A stretch of 27,341 bases of DNA from NCBI GenBank assembly GCA_014904985.1, contig MU129129.1:68527-95867 (forward strand), in the 5' to 3' direction. The notes beneath the pieces are model-generated. The model made no database searches and was not told the origin of the DNA. It saw only the letters and a list, made by a program, of their open reading frames with translations. Shown here piece after piece: positions 1-10,583 of the stretch (its first letter is position 1; every line of letters begins with the position of its first letter). This DNA is from Hydnum rufescens UP504. Its lineage: Eukaryota; Basidiomycota; Agaricomycetes; Cantharellales; Hydnaceae. The position numbers and the translations under genes were made by a program.

Positions 1-7
1 GAGTGCC

Positions 8-406
8 TTGTCAGACATGGGACGGCTGCACTCTGGGGGGGTGTATCAAAGGCCTTCATCTTTGGCAAGTAATCTGGTGGCATTCCCCAAGTGGAGCTTG
101 TGGACAACAGGAAAGGAGCCGCCCCATGTTTGCCCAATCAAGATGTCGAACTCGAAGTGGAAGGCAACCAAGTCCGTGGAAAAGGACTCTATGCGAAGTG
201 TGTACGAGCAAGGGGAATCACCTGCCACCAATGTGGCTTTGAGTGCTGAATCTAGCTCGACTGATTTAGCTTCTGCAGCAATGCAATTGAGGTTTCCGAA
301 GTTTCAGAAGAAACACCGGGACCCCATGGTTCTGCGTTTGTCCAATGGGGGCGGTTGTCAGGGCCACGCTGCAATGAGGGCACCAAACAAATGTAAACAC
401 AAATAA
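8..406 (+). pseudogene. Open frame in left arm, mirror of 2605-2994
   Basis: A 132-codon frame whose product is closely similar to the minus-strand frame at 2605-2994 because the two arms are inverted copies. It runs across the candidate primer site and into the LTR-like block, which argues against it being a real gene if the LTR reading is right. No domain recognised. It is listed because the frame survived, with substitutions, in both arms. Confidence 0.15.
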
Positions 407-1006
407 TTCCAGCTAAGTCTGGTGTAAGTCCGGCTAAGTCTGCCAAGAATCCGGGCAAGAATGAGATAAGGAGGTTAGGGATGTCGGAGGAGCAGTCCAG
501 CAGCCCGAAGGGACTAGGCGGAAATGAGCACAGTGGTCCTTAAGCTCGTGGAGTCGACTGGATAATACTCAGAGCTGTAGTCCAGAGTAACAGCGGAAAT
601 CCTGAGATTATGTAATATGAATACGGAATACATGAAGGCTGACCTGTAGTCTGGAGTAACAGCGGAAATCCTGAGAGACCAAAGCTGGGGTCTCTGGACT
701 TCGCTCTTCGGACTACTTATACATGATGACTATACTACAGGGGAGTGATCGCTAAACTGTGGGTGGTTACAAGGGACGGAACAGGAACAGGAACAGGAAC
801 TCGGCCAGGGGCAAACTGGAAGCAATGGGAAATGAAAGGGAAATGAAACCAGATAGGGTTGGATCGGAGTCAAACAGATCAAGCAGAAGCAAAGTGGACT
901 TGGGCAAAGGAACTAAGCAGAGAACTGGACTGGAGGTGGGTGGACAAGGACTGGAGTGATCCGGAGTGGACTGGAGTGGACATGGAGTGAGGGACAAACC
1001 CTGACA
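392..1006 (-). mobile_element. LTR-like block, left copy (minus orientation)
   Basis: Reverse complement of the block at 2003-2619. Read on the minus strand it starts TGTCAGGG at 1006 and ends TTTACA at 392, the TG...CA termini usual for LTRs, about 615 bp. A TATA box (plus-strand cttata, 716-721) and two 32-bp direct repeats (about 572-674) lie inside. Just beyond its 3' end is a TGGTGCCCTCAT-type sequence (plus 371-387) that could be a primer binding site. The internal region of the element would run leftward out of the window. It could also be just an arm of a foldback element. Confidence 0.5.
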
Positions 1007-1337
1007 GCAGTGATGCAAGCGTGAAGGGCACGATTGATGGCTCTGCACACATCGTCTACCCCAACAGTATTTTATTCCTTGAGCTACAGCCCTTTATCAA
1101 ATCCGTGGCCCCTTCTTTCCACCCCTTTCTACCATACCCCTTTCTTTTAATGGCCTTTCTTTTCCCACCTTGCCACTTCCCCACCTGTGTGATGTCCTGG
1201 TGCTATTGTCTCCACTCATCCCATGCAAAAATGTAGCATATGGATTTGTCATGATGTGCAATATTATTATAGTAAATGTCCAATGTGACATCGGTGCCTC
1301 TCCTCTCAAGGCACCGCGGTAGTGTCACACTGCAGGT

Positions 1338-1706
1338 GAAACTGCGTGTGACACTACCCGGTGCCTTGATGAGGGGATGAGGTGGACGTGCCGATCATGA
1401 TAAGCTTGAACAAACAGAGGATCCACGCCAAGGAGATTGCACGGATAGTGGCAACTGCAAAACTGCGGTGTGACAACTACCCGGTGCGTTGAGAGAGGGC
1501 GACGAGGTGACGGGTGAGTGAGATAATGTTCAAAAACAACAGAGGATCTGTGCAAGAACATGGATAGTGGCGACTGCAGTCAAAACTGCAGTGTGACACT
1601 ACCCGGTGCCCTTGAGTGAGATAACGCTGGAAAAAAAACAGGGGATCTGTGCAAGAGAAGGCACGACTCAGTTGAAACTGCAGTGTGACACTACCCGGTG
1701 CCTTGA
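1338..1706 (+). repeat. Degenerate tandem repeat, ~120/93-bp spacing
   Basis: A core of about 30 bp (aaactgc-a-gtgtgacact-acccggtgccttgag, with variants) starts near 1338, 1459, 1583 and 1675. Between cores the motifs aacagaggatctgtgcaag and ggatagtggc-actgca recur. An inverted copy of the core (about 1311-1330) abuts the first direct copy, making a short palindrome at 1311-1364 that is the left shoulder of the large inverted duplication. Confidence 0.75.
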
Positions 1707-2002
1707 GAGAGAGCACGTGATGTCACATTGACATTACTATTAATAATATTGCACATCATGACAATCCATATGCTACATTTTTGCATGGGAATGAGTGGAA
1801 CGAATAGCACCAGGACATCACGCAGGTGGGAAGTGGCGAAGGTGGGAAAAGAAAGGCCATTAAAAGAAAGGGGTACGGTAGAAAGGGGTGAAAGAAGGGC
1901 CACAGGATTTGAAAAGGGCTGTAGCTCAAGGAATAAAATACTGTTGGGGTAGATGATGTGTGCAGACACCATCAATCGTGCCCTTCACGCTTGCATCACT
2001 GC

Positions 2003-2619
2003 TGTCAGGGTTTGTCCCTCACTCCAGTCCACTCCGGTCCACTCCAGTCCACTCCAGATCACTCCGGTCCTTGTCCACCCACCTCCAGTCCAGTTCTCTG
2101 CTTAGTTCCTTTGCCCAAGTCCACTTTGCTTCCAGTTTGACTCCGATCCAACCCTATCTGGTTTCATTTCCCTTTCATTTCCCATTGCTTCCAGTTTGCC
2201 CCTGGCCGAGTTCCTGTTCCTGTTCCTGTTCCCGTCCCCCTTGTAACCACCCACAGTTTAGCGATCACTCCCTGTAGTATAGTCATCATGTATAAGTAGT
2301 CCGAGAGCGAAGTCCAGAGACCCCAGCTTTGGTCTCTCAGGATTTCCGCTGTTACTCCAGACTACAGGTCAGCCTTCATGTATTCCATATTCATATTACA
2401 TAATCTCAGGATTTCCGCTGTTACTCTGGACTACAGCTCTGAGTATTATCCAGTCGACTCCACGAGCTTAAGGACCACTGTGCTCATTTCCGCCTAGTCC
2501 CTTCCGGGCTGCTGGACTGCTCCTCCGACATCCCTAACCTCCTTATCTCATTCTTGCCCGGATTCTTGCAGACTTAGCCGGACTTACACCGGACTTAGCT
2601 GGAATTATTTGTGTTTACA
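2003..2619 (+). mobile_element. LTR-like block, right copy (plus orientation)
   Basis: Begins TGTCAGGG at 2003 and ends TTTACA at 2619, about 617 bp with TG...CA termini. The first 200 bp contain repeated ccactcc(a/g)gtcc motifs. TATAAG lies at 2292-2297, and downstream two near-identical 32-bp direct repeats (2336-2367 and 2405-2436, 69 bp apart) fit an R/U5 region. The block is followed within 6 bp by a candidate primer binding site. No second copy in direct orientation is present, so full-element structure and target duplication cannot be tested here. The superfamily is not established; Ty3/gypsy is a guess from the termini and primer site. Confidence 0.5.
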
Positions 2620-3357
2620 TTTGTTTGGTGCCCTCATCGCAGCGTGGCCCTGACAACCGCCCCCATTGGACCAAACCAGAACCATGGGGTCCCGGTGTTT
2701 CTTCTGAAACTTTGGAAACCTCAATTGCATTGCTGCAGAAGCTAAATCAGTTGAGCTAGATTCAGCACTCGAAGCCACATTGGTGGCAGGTGATTTCCCC
2801 TCGCTCCGTACACACTTTGCAGTAGAGTCCTTTTCCACGGACTCAGTTGCCTTCCACTTCGAGTTCGACATCTCGATTGGGCAAACACGGGGTGGCTCCT
2901 TTCCTGTTGTCCACAAGCTCCACTTGGGGAATGCCACCAGATTACTTGCCAAAGATGAAGGCCTTTGATACACCCCAGAGTGCAGCCGTCCCATGTCTTG
3001 ATGAAGGCACTCTCAGTCCTCAGGGTCTCTGGTGATGGCCACCAATGACTTGGTAGAGTTGCCCCTCCTTGTCATCGTCAAAAACCGCTTGATTTGATTG
3101 TCCTTGAGGCGTTCAAACCCCCACAATCGAAGTTGTTTTTCTGAATTAGGCATACATTCCGACACCACAATTGGTATGTTGGGTTTGCCTTTGAGAACGG
3201 TTGAATACGGATGTACACCAACGAACGATGTTTTCACATGTTCGATGGAATCGGAAGACACCTCAAGAACAAGGGCTGATAACTGGATGTGTTTTTGAGA
3301 ATGAGAATTGAAACCAAAAGAGAGCGCAGTGCAGAACGTACTGAATATTGGCCCCAA
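2605..3357 (-). pseudogene. Unrecognised minus-strand reading frame with one TGA
   Basis: On the minus strand the frames 3357-3013 (114 codons) and 2994-2605 (129 codons) are in the same phase, separated by a TGA and a few codons. The upstream part contains a charged stretch, LWGFERLKDNQIKRFL, that looks protein-like; the downstream part is Ser- and Lys-rich. Only the part left of 3012 is mirrored in the left arm within this window. The C-terminal end overlaps the 3' end of the LTR-like block, so either this frame or the LTR assignment is partly wrong. No family recognised; upstream exons may exist to the right of 3357. Confidence 0.25.
2624..2642 (+). other. Candidate primer binding site after LTR-like block
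   Basis: TTGGTGCCCTCATCGCAGC follows the putative LTR end at 2619 after four bases. TGG at its start is what a site complementary to the CCA end of a tRNA would show. The mirrored left copy is plus 371-387 with one difference. The tRNA was not identified. Confidence 0.35.
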
Positions 3358-4284
3358 ACTGATACCAGTTGGACCTCAGCTATTATGCACCATCCTACCA
3401 GCATACCTAATCCCTTCGAAAACAGCTTCTCTTTGTGGTCGATCCAATGGTTGGGTCGAAATCCACTGTCCATAAGGGGGACACCCATGCAAACGAAGAG
3501 ATTGGATAACTCGACCATTGTGAAAAACAAGGGGCTAATGCAAAGCAGTGAATTTCGCACTGAGCCTGGGCTTGTGGTAGATTCTCAGACTTTGAGGAGA
3601 GTACTGTACGGTAGAGTGTAGACGGCCAAAGTCAAGAAAGAATTTTGAATCCAAACTGATCCAAAACAGAAAACCAGACTGAGCTAGGTTGATGAAATAA
3701 TGTACATACCATACAGCTCGCAAACAATTTTGGAATCCAATACACCCATTCTGCTCAAATTCTACTGAAGAAAAGCCGCGGAAGCCATACCAGAATCCAG
3801 TCCACCGTGTATTACATAATTAAGTTAGGACTCAAAAGTCATGTATATATGGCAGTTGCCGGAAAGGAATCAAGTAAACCTTTGCCCGGACCTCTATGCC
3901 TTGCGAGAACCGATGAACCCTCTTATCTCTGTCTTTGGCCTGCCTATCTGGCTATCTGGTTGGCTTGCTAGTAGCCATTAATCACTAGCTGGGTCCTTCC
4001 TCTGGCCCTTGCAGTTGTCTGTCCCTGGACAACCTGCACAGCAGTAAGTAGAGCATCTTCTCTACTTGCTGACCCCTCCTTCTCCTTAGGTAGTGACTGT
4101 GCCACTTGGCCAGTCACTACTTCTTTAAGCCCTTCACCATTCCTCCCACTCCTTTGCAACCTTTTCTCCTGTGTCCAGGGCAAAGCCAGTGCTTAGCCCT
4201 GTTTGCAGCTCCCCCACCTGAAGCCAGTGCTAAGGGTGGTGTGATTACCCCTTCTCCTATTCTCCCTATTCCTACTCTCTCCCC
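3358..4284. other. Non-coding stretch with LTR-like or promoter-like segment
   Basis: No convincing gene. At 3841-3850 there is a TATA-type run (atgtatatatgg), followed by aatcaagtaaacct and a pyrimidine-rich tract with ctatctggctatctggttgg (about 3943-3963). This composition resembles the promoter and downstream part of a fungal LTR, but I found no second copy in the window to prove it. 4000-4284 is CT-rich. Confidence 0.35.
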
Positions 4285-4352
4285 AGTCAACTCCACTTTG
4301 TCCAAGTATCGACAACAGGTGCCCTCCTGAACTGGGAGGCACTTTGTTACAT
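4285..4352 (+). mobile_element. Copia gag-start fragment
   Basis: About 60 bp match the start of the second copia gag at 24314-24378: ctttgtccaagta, then acaaca-g-gtgccctcctgaa, then ggaggcactttgttacat, with a few mismatches. The peptide start LSKYRQQ matches LSKYNNK before a TGA stops it. Similarity ends after ttacat. This is a fragment of the same or a sister element. Confidence 0.6.
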
Positions 4353-4435
4353 GGATGGCTACAGGGTCCTGTGGAGGCTTGAATGCTACAGGGTGGATTT
4401 AAGAATCATGTACGCCCAAATATGTTCATGAGCAC

Positions 4436-5512
4436 CTACAAGAAGTTGGTATCCACCCCTGCTTGCTTTGTTGAATGAATATCCAATGCCTCTTTCCAAA
4501 GAGCATAATACCTGTGCATGACCTCCCCACCAGCATCCTCCTCCCAGTCAGCGATGTACACTTGTGGTTCATGAGCTTGCGAGAACTCGAAGTGTGTAGA
4601 AGGGACAGTGGACACGATACCAGAGAGGCTACTGCCCGAGGAATATGGTGATGAGTAGAGTCCAGGGACTTCTTCTGCAATCGTCTCGACCATAGAAGAT
4701 CAAGAGACAGATGTCCCCATGATCTAACATGGGTAGAACTCGTGCTTAGAGGCCTGAAATGTGTCCCCTGCACTAAGCATCGTAACATCGATGCTTGGCT
4801 GAGACCCCAACTCATTACAATCTGTCGCCAGGGGGGTATCAGGAGACATGAAGATAACTGTCACTGAACGGGATGCGGTATGGTTCAAGGTGATGCTCTG
4901 AGTAAATGTTTGGTTGAATTGCAGCCAACAGAGGCTGGGTATACTCAGAAGAAGACCCTGATGGGGTGAGTGTAGGTTGACAATTAGGGTGTGTGGTACA
5001 AAATGGCTCAAAAGGGTTGACACTTCAATCCAAATCGACATGATGCAATGTTTGACCAGAAGCAGAATTTGGTCAGAAACAAAATAACTTACTGCTACTA
5101 TGGAACCTACGTTGACCTCAGGTACCCATCGCACAGCCTTCCACCCTTCGCGGAAAATCGCAGTGAGCTCAGTCAGCTGTCTGGGCCTGACACAGTTCCA
5201 TGTCAGCACTCTCAGGATGGGGCTCCAGATTCTGAGCCTGCTTCCGACCTCGCTCTCCAGAGTGGGCAAAGTTGCACCTCTAATCAAGAATATTCTGGAT
5301 CGAGCCCTATGACCTGGTCCAAGGACGGAGATGCTGAGGCAGCGCCAGTTGACTGCCTGCTTGGAGTGATCTGTTCGACAATCGGGAGAAGCTCGAAACA
5401 TATTCAAGAAGCCGACAGTTGCTGTTGAACAACATAAGTCATACCATGTGGTTCCCAAGTTTTTTTTAAATTTGTTAGCTGAATATGAATCATTTGGTGG
5501 ATGCAGCATCAC
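4436..5512 (-). pseudogene. Hypothetical broken gene (minus strand)
   Basis: A 262-codon minus frame (5512-4724) continues in the same phase, past TAG and TGA, into an 85-codon frame (4693-4436). The downstream part is acidic and rich in Ser, Tyr and Gly (ADWEEDAGGEV, YYALWKEALD) and looks like genuine protein. The upstream part has less convincing composition and probably includes introns or decayed sequence. No family recognised. A 126-codon plus frame at 5048-5428 overlaps and is probably a shadow. Its 5' end overlaps that of the divergent gene beginning near 5448. Confidence 0.3.
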
Positions 5513-6695
5513 ATGCTGTTACTTGCAGAAGGAGTGGTCATTGGTGTTCACAAGTAGCCAAAGGCACTTCCAATATTTCGGTGTCTCCTCGACACTCCAC
5601 CCCCCTGTTCGTCAAGCAGGGGTCCTGGATTCAGGTGATTATACTCTCAGGCCAACATTATTGGATGCAAATGCCCCCTATCATGCATTCATAACCCGTA
5701 CTCAGTTGGACCCACCTTCCTATACCCCTGCAATGAATGTGCAGAACAATGGAGTCAAGACGATTTTGCCTTACTATCAATCGTTATTCACCAAATTTTT
5801 CTCATCGTGTCATTGTGCTCTTGAACACTGGTCTTCTGTCGCAAGGTACCTTAAAGTGCCGAATGTCCCCCTTCCCCCTATGAAACCAACTAGTCTTGGT
5901 TGCTCCACCTCACTCGAATTCGTACCCGACTCTGTTTGGGCAAGTGGGGATGTTCACTTGAACGTACTCACGAGGTTTGCTTACAACTGCCGAGGGTATG
6001 CTGAATACGTGATGCATCTTGCCATCGACCATGTTGCCCGCACCTACAACCTGGACCTTCCTGTCTTTGGGATAGATGATCGACAAGTAGGGGCTGTATA
6101 TCGCTTACCTCTTACTCCTGCAGATTGTCAAGCAGTAGATGATCTTGTGCGAATGGGTACACCAGTCTTTGGTGTCATGGAGTATCCACATCGCGACTGT
6201 CGTGATACTGTGCCTGATTGTTGTCCCGACTCTCCCGAGGCAGCCGCAGCTGCAGCTGCCGAATATTTTGCTGCAATGAAGAAGTGGGATCGAGCAGAAT
6301 GTTGATGTCTCCAGTATATCATACACGTCGAGGTTCCACTGGTTCATGTGCAGCACCCGGTCAATTGGTTCATCAGGCCGCATTTGGGATATCCTGGTGA
6401 ACTTGATCACAATGATTGTCCTCTCTGTGAAGCTGCATCACGTGTTTTGCCTGCTGGCGAAATTTGCGAGACTGATGTGGTCGCTTTACAGGACTTCCTT
6501 GGTCGTGGCCCGTGGCCTGCTGCCCAGGCATACAAGGTGCCAAAGTTCTATTACAAATATGAATTCGGGGAGGCGATAAAAATCTATGTCAATGAGGACG
6601 ACAGTCCAATGGCTTCTTCATTGAAGGCGGTGGGTGATAACATGGAGGATCATGGTTTCAATATCTACAATGACATCATGGGGAACCCCTACTGA
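5448..6695 (+). pseudogene. Decayed hypothetical gene A, N-terminal segment
   Basis: The frames 5448-6305 and 6348-6695 are in the same phase and separated by a single TGA at 6303-6305, so they form one segment of about 415 codons. TGA replaces a position where CGA (Arg) would fit. The product has an aromatic-rich globular region (DSVWASGDVHLNVLTRFAYN, then YAEYVMHLAIDHVARTYNLD), an eight-Ala run near codon 270, a Cys-His patch (HNDCPLCEAA) and an acidic end. I do not recognise a domain. The first 50 or so codons are less protein-like and the true start may be an exon boundary near 5600. The frame is lost at 6695 and resumes one frame over. Confidence 0.5.
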
Positions 6696-7528
6696 TGAGG
6701 ACGACGATAATTGGGAGAACAAGGGGGACTACGATCTCAATCCTACTCCTCACTTGGACACAAAACAGGAGGCTGAAGCAAAGGCCCTAGTACTCACTGC
6801 TGAAAGTGGAGATGGTACTGCAAAGTCTCAAATTATTAAAGTTCTTCAAGGTGCCCAGGGGAAGAAGAGGGGGAAATGGCACAACGGGAAGCCTCCCCAA
6901 ACTGACTTTGAGACTGCAGTTATACAATTGTGGAGATCCTCCGATGGCCCCTCAAAGGCAAAAAAAAAGCAGGCAAAAAAAACTTGCCCAGGAGAGACAG
7001 TGTGCTGAGGCAGACACAGCGGCAGCCCCCCGGATCAGAGTGCTGGAGGAGGCTCAAAGGCTTGAAGCAGAAAGACTGAAATGGGAAGCAGAAGAGCATG
7101 TGCGCCTTCAACAGGGTGGACATGCCTCTGTTGCACCTGCTCCCTCTTCTGTTCCTGCCCCTCCGGTTCCTGCCCCTCCAGTTCCTGCCATTCCTGCCCC
7201 TCTGGTTCCTGCCCCTCTGGTTCCTGCCCTTCCTGTTCCTTCTGCCCCTGCTTCTGTGCCGAATCCTGCTCAGCCACGCACTCTGACCCCGACCCCTACT
7301 TCTCTTGAGCCTGGTTCTCCTCGCACTCCCACGTATTCTCCTGTCACTCCAGTGAGTGACCCATTTCCACCTTGTGCACCATCTCCCCATCGTTTGTCCC
7401 CGCCTCCTTGTCAAGCGCGATCCCCTCATCGTTTGCGATCCCCTTGTCGTTTGCGATCCCCTTGTCGTTTGCGATCCCCTCGTCATTTGCGATCCCCTCG
7501 TCGTTTGCGATCCCCTCGTCATTTGTGA
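6634..7528 (+). pseudogene. Decayed hypothetical gene A, middle segment (charged, coiled, Pro-rich)
   Basis: Continues gene A in two further phases. The first (6690-6982) reads TDEDDDNWENKGDYDL and a Lys-rich tail ending in two A tracts (6960-6968, nine A; 6975-6982, eight A). After the second tract the protein-like reading moves to another phase with a coiled-coil-like stretch (RVLEEAQRLEAERLKWEAEE), then about 20 repeats of VPAP/LVPA, then SPTY/TPVS-type Ser-Pro sequence leading into the 18-bp minisatellite. The phase change inside an A tract suggests a slippage frameshift. The region could be a disordered linker of a nuclear or Gag-like protein; function unknown. Confidence 0.45.
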
Positions 7529-7814
7529 TCCCCTCGTCGTTTGCGATCCCCTCGTCATTTGTGATCCCCTTGTCGTTTGCGATCCCCTCGTCATTTGCGA
7601 TCCCCTCGTCATTTGCGATCCCCTTGTCGTTTGCGATCCCCTTGTCATTTGCAATCCCCTTGTTGTTTGTGATCCCCTCATCGTTTGCGATCCCCTCATT
7701 CATTTGCGATCCCCTCATCATCCGCAATCCCCTCATCATTCATGATCCCCTCGTTGTGCACGATCCCCTCATCATGCATGATCCCCTTGTCGTGCACGAT
7801 CCCCTCATCATGTG
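7418..7814 (+). repeat. 18-bp minisatellite coding an Arg-Ser-Pro repeat
   Basis: About 22 head-to-tail copies of an 18-bp unit, consensus cgatcccctcgtcgtttg, with C/T, G/A variants; one copy near 7688 is 19 bp. Because 18 is divisible by three, several frames on both strands stay open, producing long spurious reading frames. In the phase of the upstream Pro-rich segment the unit reads LRSPRH/LRSPCR. Several units carry tga in place of cga, which makes an in-frame stop by one CpG-type transition. The 19-bp unit shifts the phase, and the Ser-Pro/Arg-rich reading continues downstream in the shifted phase. Confidence 0.9.
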
Positions 7815-9060
7815 CCGTCTCCTCTTCATCGTGTGCCATCTCCCCCTCATGTGTCATTCCCTCCCCGCTGTGTGCCGTTTCGCTGCCAGTCCCTGTCTCC
7901 CCCCAGCCATGCCTGGCCCCACCATCGCCAGGCACCTTCTCCCCACCCCGCTCTGTCTTCTTTTTGTCGGTCCCCCTCTCCTCCTCATTGAGCCTGGTCT
8001 CCTGCTCGTCAAGGTCCATCCTTCCACTCTGGCCACCCCAAAGGAAGGCCAAGATCACCCCTGGAGCCACCAAGGGGGCCATGAGCGGTGCAATGAGAAC
8101 CGCCAAGGGGATGACCTGGGGAATTGGGAAGGCAATGGGAGCCATCAAGCTCCCGAGCGTCCCAAGAGCTTGAGCACCGGAGCCATGGCCGCTTCAGGGA
8201 TGATCGTGATGGGCAGATGCGGGATGGACCTTGGCAGAGTGCCTCGTCTTCAAAGGCACCAACCCATCAGCCCCTGCCACAGCCAGCATGGAGGCCATCC
8301 CTCTCTCCATCCTGAGAGTATGCATGTCCAGGCCCATCTCAACTGCGTCGCCGCAGTCAGGACACCGCTGCTGTCCTCTGGACCACCACCCAGTTGTCAG
8401 GATCCTCCATCGCCACCCCAACCTGAGGCTACACCTCTCCTGAGTTGCTTAGGGCCTGCGCCAATGCTGTTTCCTCAAGGCTCTGTGGCACCTACTGCCA
8501 GCGTTGCACTGAGTGTTTCAGACATGAGCATGCTGTGGCCTCCACCAGAATGCCTGAGGCTAGCCCAATGGTATGCATTGGATATTGTGGGTGTCGATGG
8601 CCAAGAGGACCCCTTGACCTGGGTGCACCAGAACTCTCATCTGGGTGTGCTGGCAGCACGGAGGGTGAAACCCATTCGGAAGAAGGGCATGATGTACCAC
8701 ATGTACCTCCTCTTCAAGGACATGGCCAAATGGGATTCGTGTTGGAGCATCTTGGTATCTTTGTGCAGTGGCAAGACACTTCTCCCTTTCCTGTACATGG
8801 ATACACTGGTGAATTGTTTTGGAGTTGCTGAAGTAAGGTACATGCAGGAGGTGTACATCAATGCAATCTCAACTGCTGAGATCCAGGAGCTCCTGGCTGT
8901 TGGACCATGCCCTTACGCAACACCCGGTGATGCTATCCCTGAGATGCTCAACTATATTCAGTATCCTGCATTACTTGACCCTTGTCCTGCTCCTCCCAAG
9001 CATGAGCGAACTTGTGCCATGATTAGTGTCGAGTTTGACACTGAATGGCTCAGCAGATGA
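7815..9060 (+). pseudogene. Decayed hypothetical gene A, SR-rich linker and C-terminal domain
   Basis: After the minisatellite the Ser-Pro/Arg-rich reading continues to about 8420 in the phase set by the 19-bp unit (for example HGRFRDDRDGQMRDGPWQ) with several TGA stops. From about 8400 the protein-like phase moves again, to a long open frame ending at 9060. Its last 180 codons look globular: PPPECLRLAQWYALDIVGVD, then VKPIRKKGMMYHMYLLFKDM, with an ordinary hydrophobic pattern. The 562-codon open frame starting at 7372 is only partly real, since its first 110 codons are an off-phase reading of the minisatellite. No domain recognised. At least three phase changes make this a pseudogene, though some may be introns. 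Confidence 0.45.
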
Positions 9061-10142
9061 CTCCATCATGCATGAAAGGAAGACCCAGGCTCCGTGACAG
9101 TCAGTATGCGAACGCATGGAGATGCAGATGATCGCGCACAGGGCTCTGCAAAGGGTACTGCTTTGGCTTTCTGTGAGAACATTTGGCCAGTGCCTGGGGC
9201 ACAATGATATCTGACATACGCCAGATCTCCAGATGGGCATATGCTGATCTTGGAGGGAGCGAGGTTCGTTCAAGCATGGAGAATTTTGGATGAACAAGGA
9301 TCCAGCCAGCGTGGTGTATTGTCTTGGAGTTAAATAGGGACCAGCCTCGATTCCACAAGTGGATTGATGAGTAGGTATATCTCTAGCCTTACTCTCGTTC
9401 ATATGCTATTCGACCATCCCCTTCACCACCAGCCCATTTCCCCACACTGCCAGCTTGTTGCTGCCTTCCCTCTGCCATTTCCTGCATCCCATCATTGCCT
9501 TCGACCTCCCGCACTTTCCTCTCTATCCTCCATTCCTTGACGTTAATATTATCATCTTACATATATCACACATGTACTCATTCATACAATAATATATACA
9601 TCTGTCTGTACTGAAGAATTGTTTACCAGCAATGTCTGGGAATATCGTTCGCTCGCACAACATTAACAGTCTCTGGTGGAGTCTGGTTTTGGACAGTGTG
9701 ACCATACACTCCCTATTTCCTGCTCCACTGAAGACTTTCCATCCACTACACTCCTTCTACTGGCTTTTGGTCGTCTTCCAACAAACCTGCAAAGTCCCAG
9801 GGCTACACCTTCCACTCCTACCTCTTGCCAGCCTTTGGGGGTTCTTGGAGAGTCTGGTCAAAGACGGTGCACACTGCACCCCTATCGCCTGCTTTCCATC
9901 TGCTTTTTTTGGCATCTCGTTCACTCCTGCTGCACTCGCTGTCTTCCAACTACCCTACACTTTCAATCCCTCAAAGCCTGGTTTAGGACAGCACAGTTTT
10001 TTGTGCTCTCCCTATTCCTACTTTGCACCATGTGATATCTCGCCATCCGTTCCCTCAATGTTGTAGCCTGAAGTTGCGAGGGTGCACTTTCTGTACCCCC
10101 CACTTCTACTACTTTTTTTCACGAGCTGACTCCTAGCCCGAT
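9061..10142. other. Non-coding interval, AT-rich then CT-rich
   Basis: 9535-9605 is AT-rich (ttaatattatcatc, aataatatataca), as expected downstream of a gene. 9670-10025 is CT-rich with a degenerate repeat: (g/c)tctggt-ttggacag-gtg...ctccctattcctgct begins near 9680, 9853 and 9977. The last 120 bp before 10143 remain pyrimidine-rich, consistent with a fungal 5' flank or leader. No convincing gene. Confidence 0.5.
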
Positions 10143-10449
10143 ATGCCACCTAAGACATATCAAGCCCGAAAAAGGACCACAAGGCCTGCTGCCACCCCGG
10201 CAGGTTGAATGGCCCAGTCCTCTACAATAACCAATGACACCACAGTCCCTTCAATGAGCAGTGAATCTGCTAGTGGGCCCCAGACGAGAGAGTCTTCTGA
10301 CACAACTGGCGAAGCTTCCAGCACCCCCATTACACGCCCTGTCCCTCAGCAGTAATGAGTGGTTTATTGACATTCCGTCATTGCGATCGCACCAACAAAC
10401 AGTTCAGCTCGCTCCACCTCAATCTAGAAACCATCCCAGTGTACCTACA

Positions 10450-10505
10450 GTGCGTTTCCTATCCATTTTATTTCCTAGATTGCTTTAAATTGACTTCCAC
10501 TACAG
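10450..10505 (+). other. Predicted 56-bp intron in gene B
   Basis: gtgcgt donor at 10450, ttgac branch-like motif about 12 bases before the ctacag acceptor ending at 10505, and a pyrimidine-rich body. Removing it joins codon-phase-0 exons and links two protein-like stretches (…NHPSVPT to SIPYSSN…). Without removal the frame runs into a stop or off-phase sequence. Confidence 0.6.
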
Positions 10506-10583
10506 TCCATTCCTTATTCTTCAAATCCTGCTGGTCACTCCCCATCTCCTGCTGGTTCTCCTGCTCCATTTCCTGGTCTTTCT

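Larger units (their letters stand above)
1..3012. repeat. Large inverted duplication, arms 1-1343 and 1674-3012
   Basis: The first 1343 bases recur as reverse complement in 1674-3012, with small indels and scattered substitutions. Paired landmarks are 1/3012, 391-392/2619-2620, 739/2273, 1006/2003 and 1343/1674, so the pairing sum drifts only from 3013 to 3009-3017. The arms are separated by about 330 bp of tandem repeat (1344-1673). Each arm contains an LTR-like block, flanking sequence (1007-1343; 1674-2002) and a short internal stub. Because the flanks outside the LTR blocks are duplicated too, this is an inverted segmental duplication or a foldback element, not two independent insertions. 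The left arm reaches the window edge and may continue. Divergence is clearly higher than in the palindrome at 19670-22721, so this one is older. Confidence 0.9.

Noticed and set aside
5048..5428. 126-codon plus frame opposite 4724-5512
   Set aside because: Overlaps the longer minus frame, has no recognised features, and its composition is not more protein-like.
7344..7745. Long open frames on both strands over the 18-bp minisatellite (for example 7344-7739 minus, 7356-7745 plus, start of 7372-9060)
   Set aside because: An 18-bp unit without stops keeps many frames open. Only the Arg-Ser-Pro phase connects to protein-like flanks.
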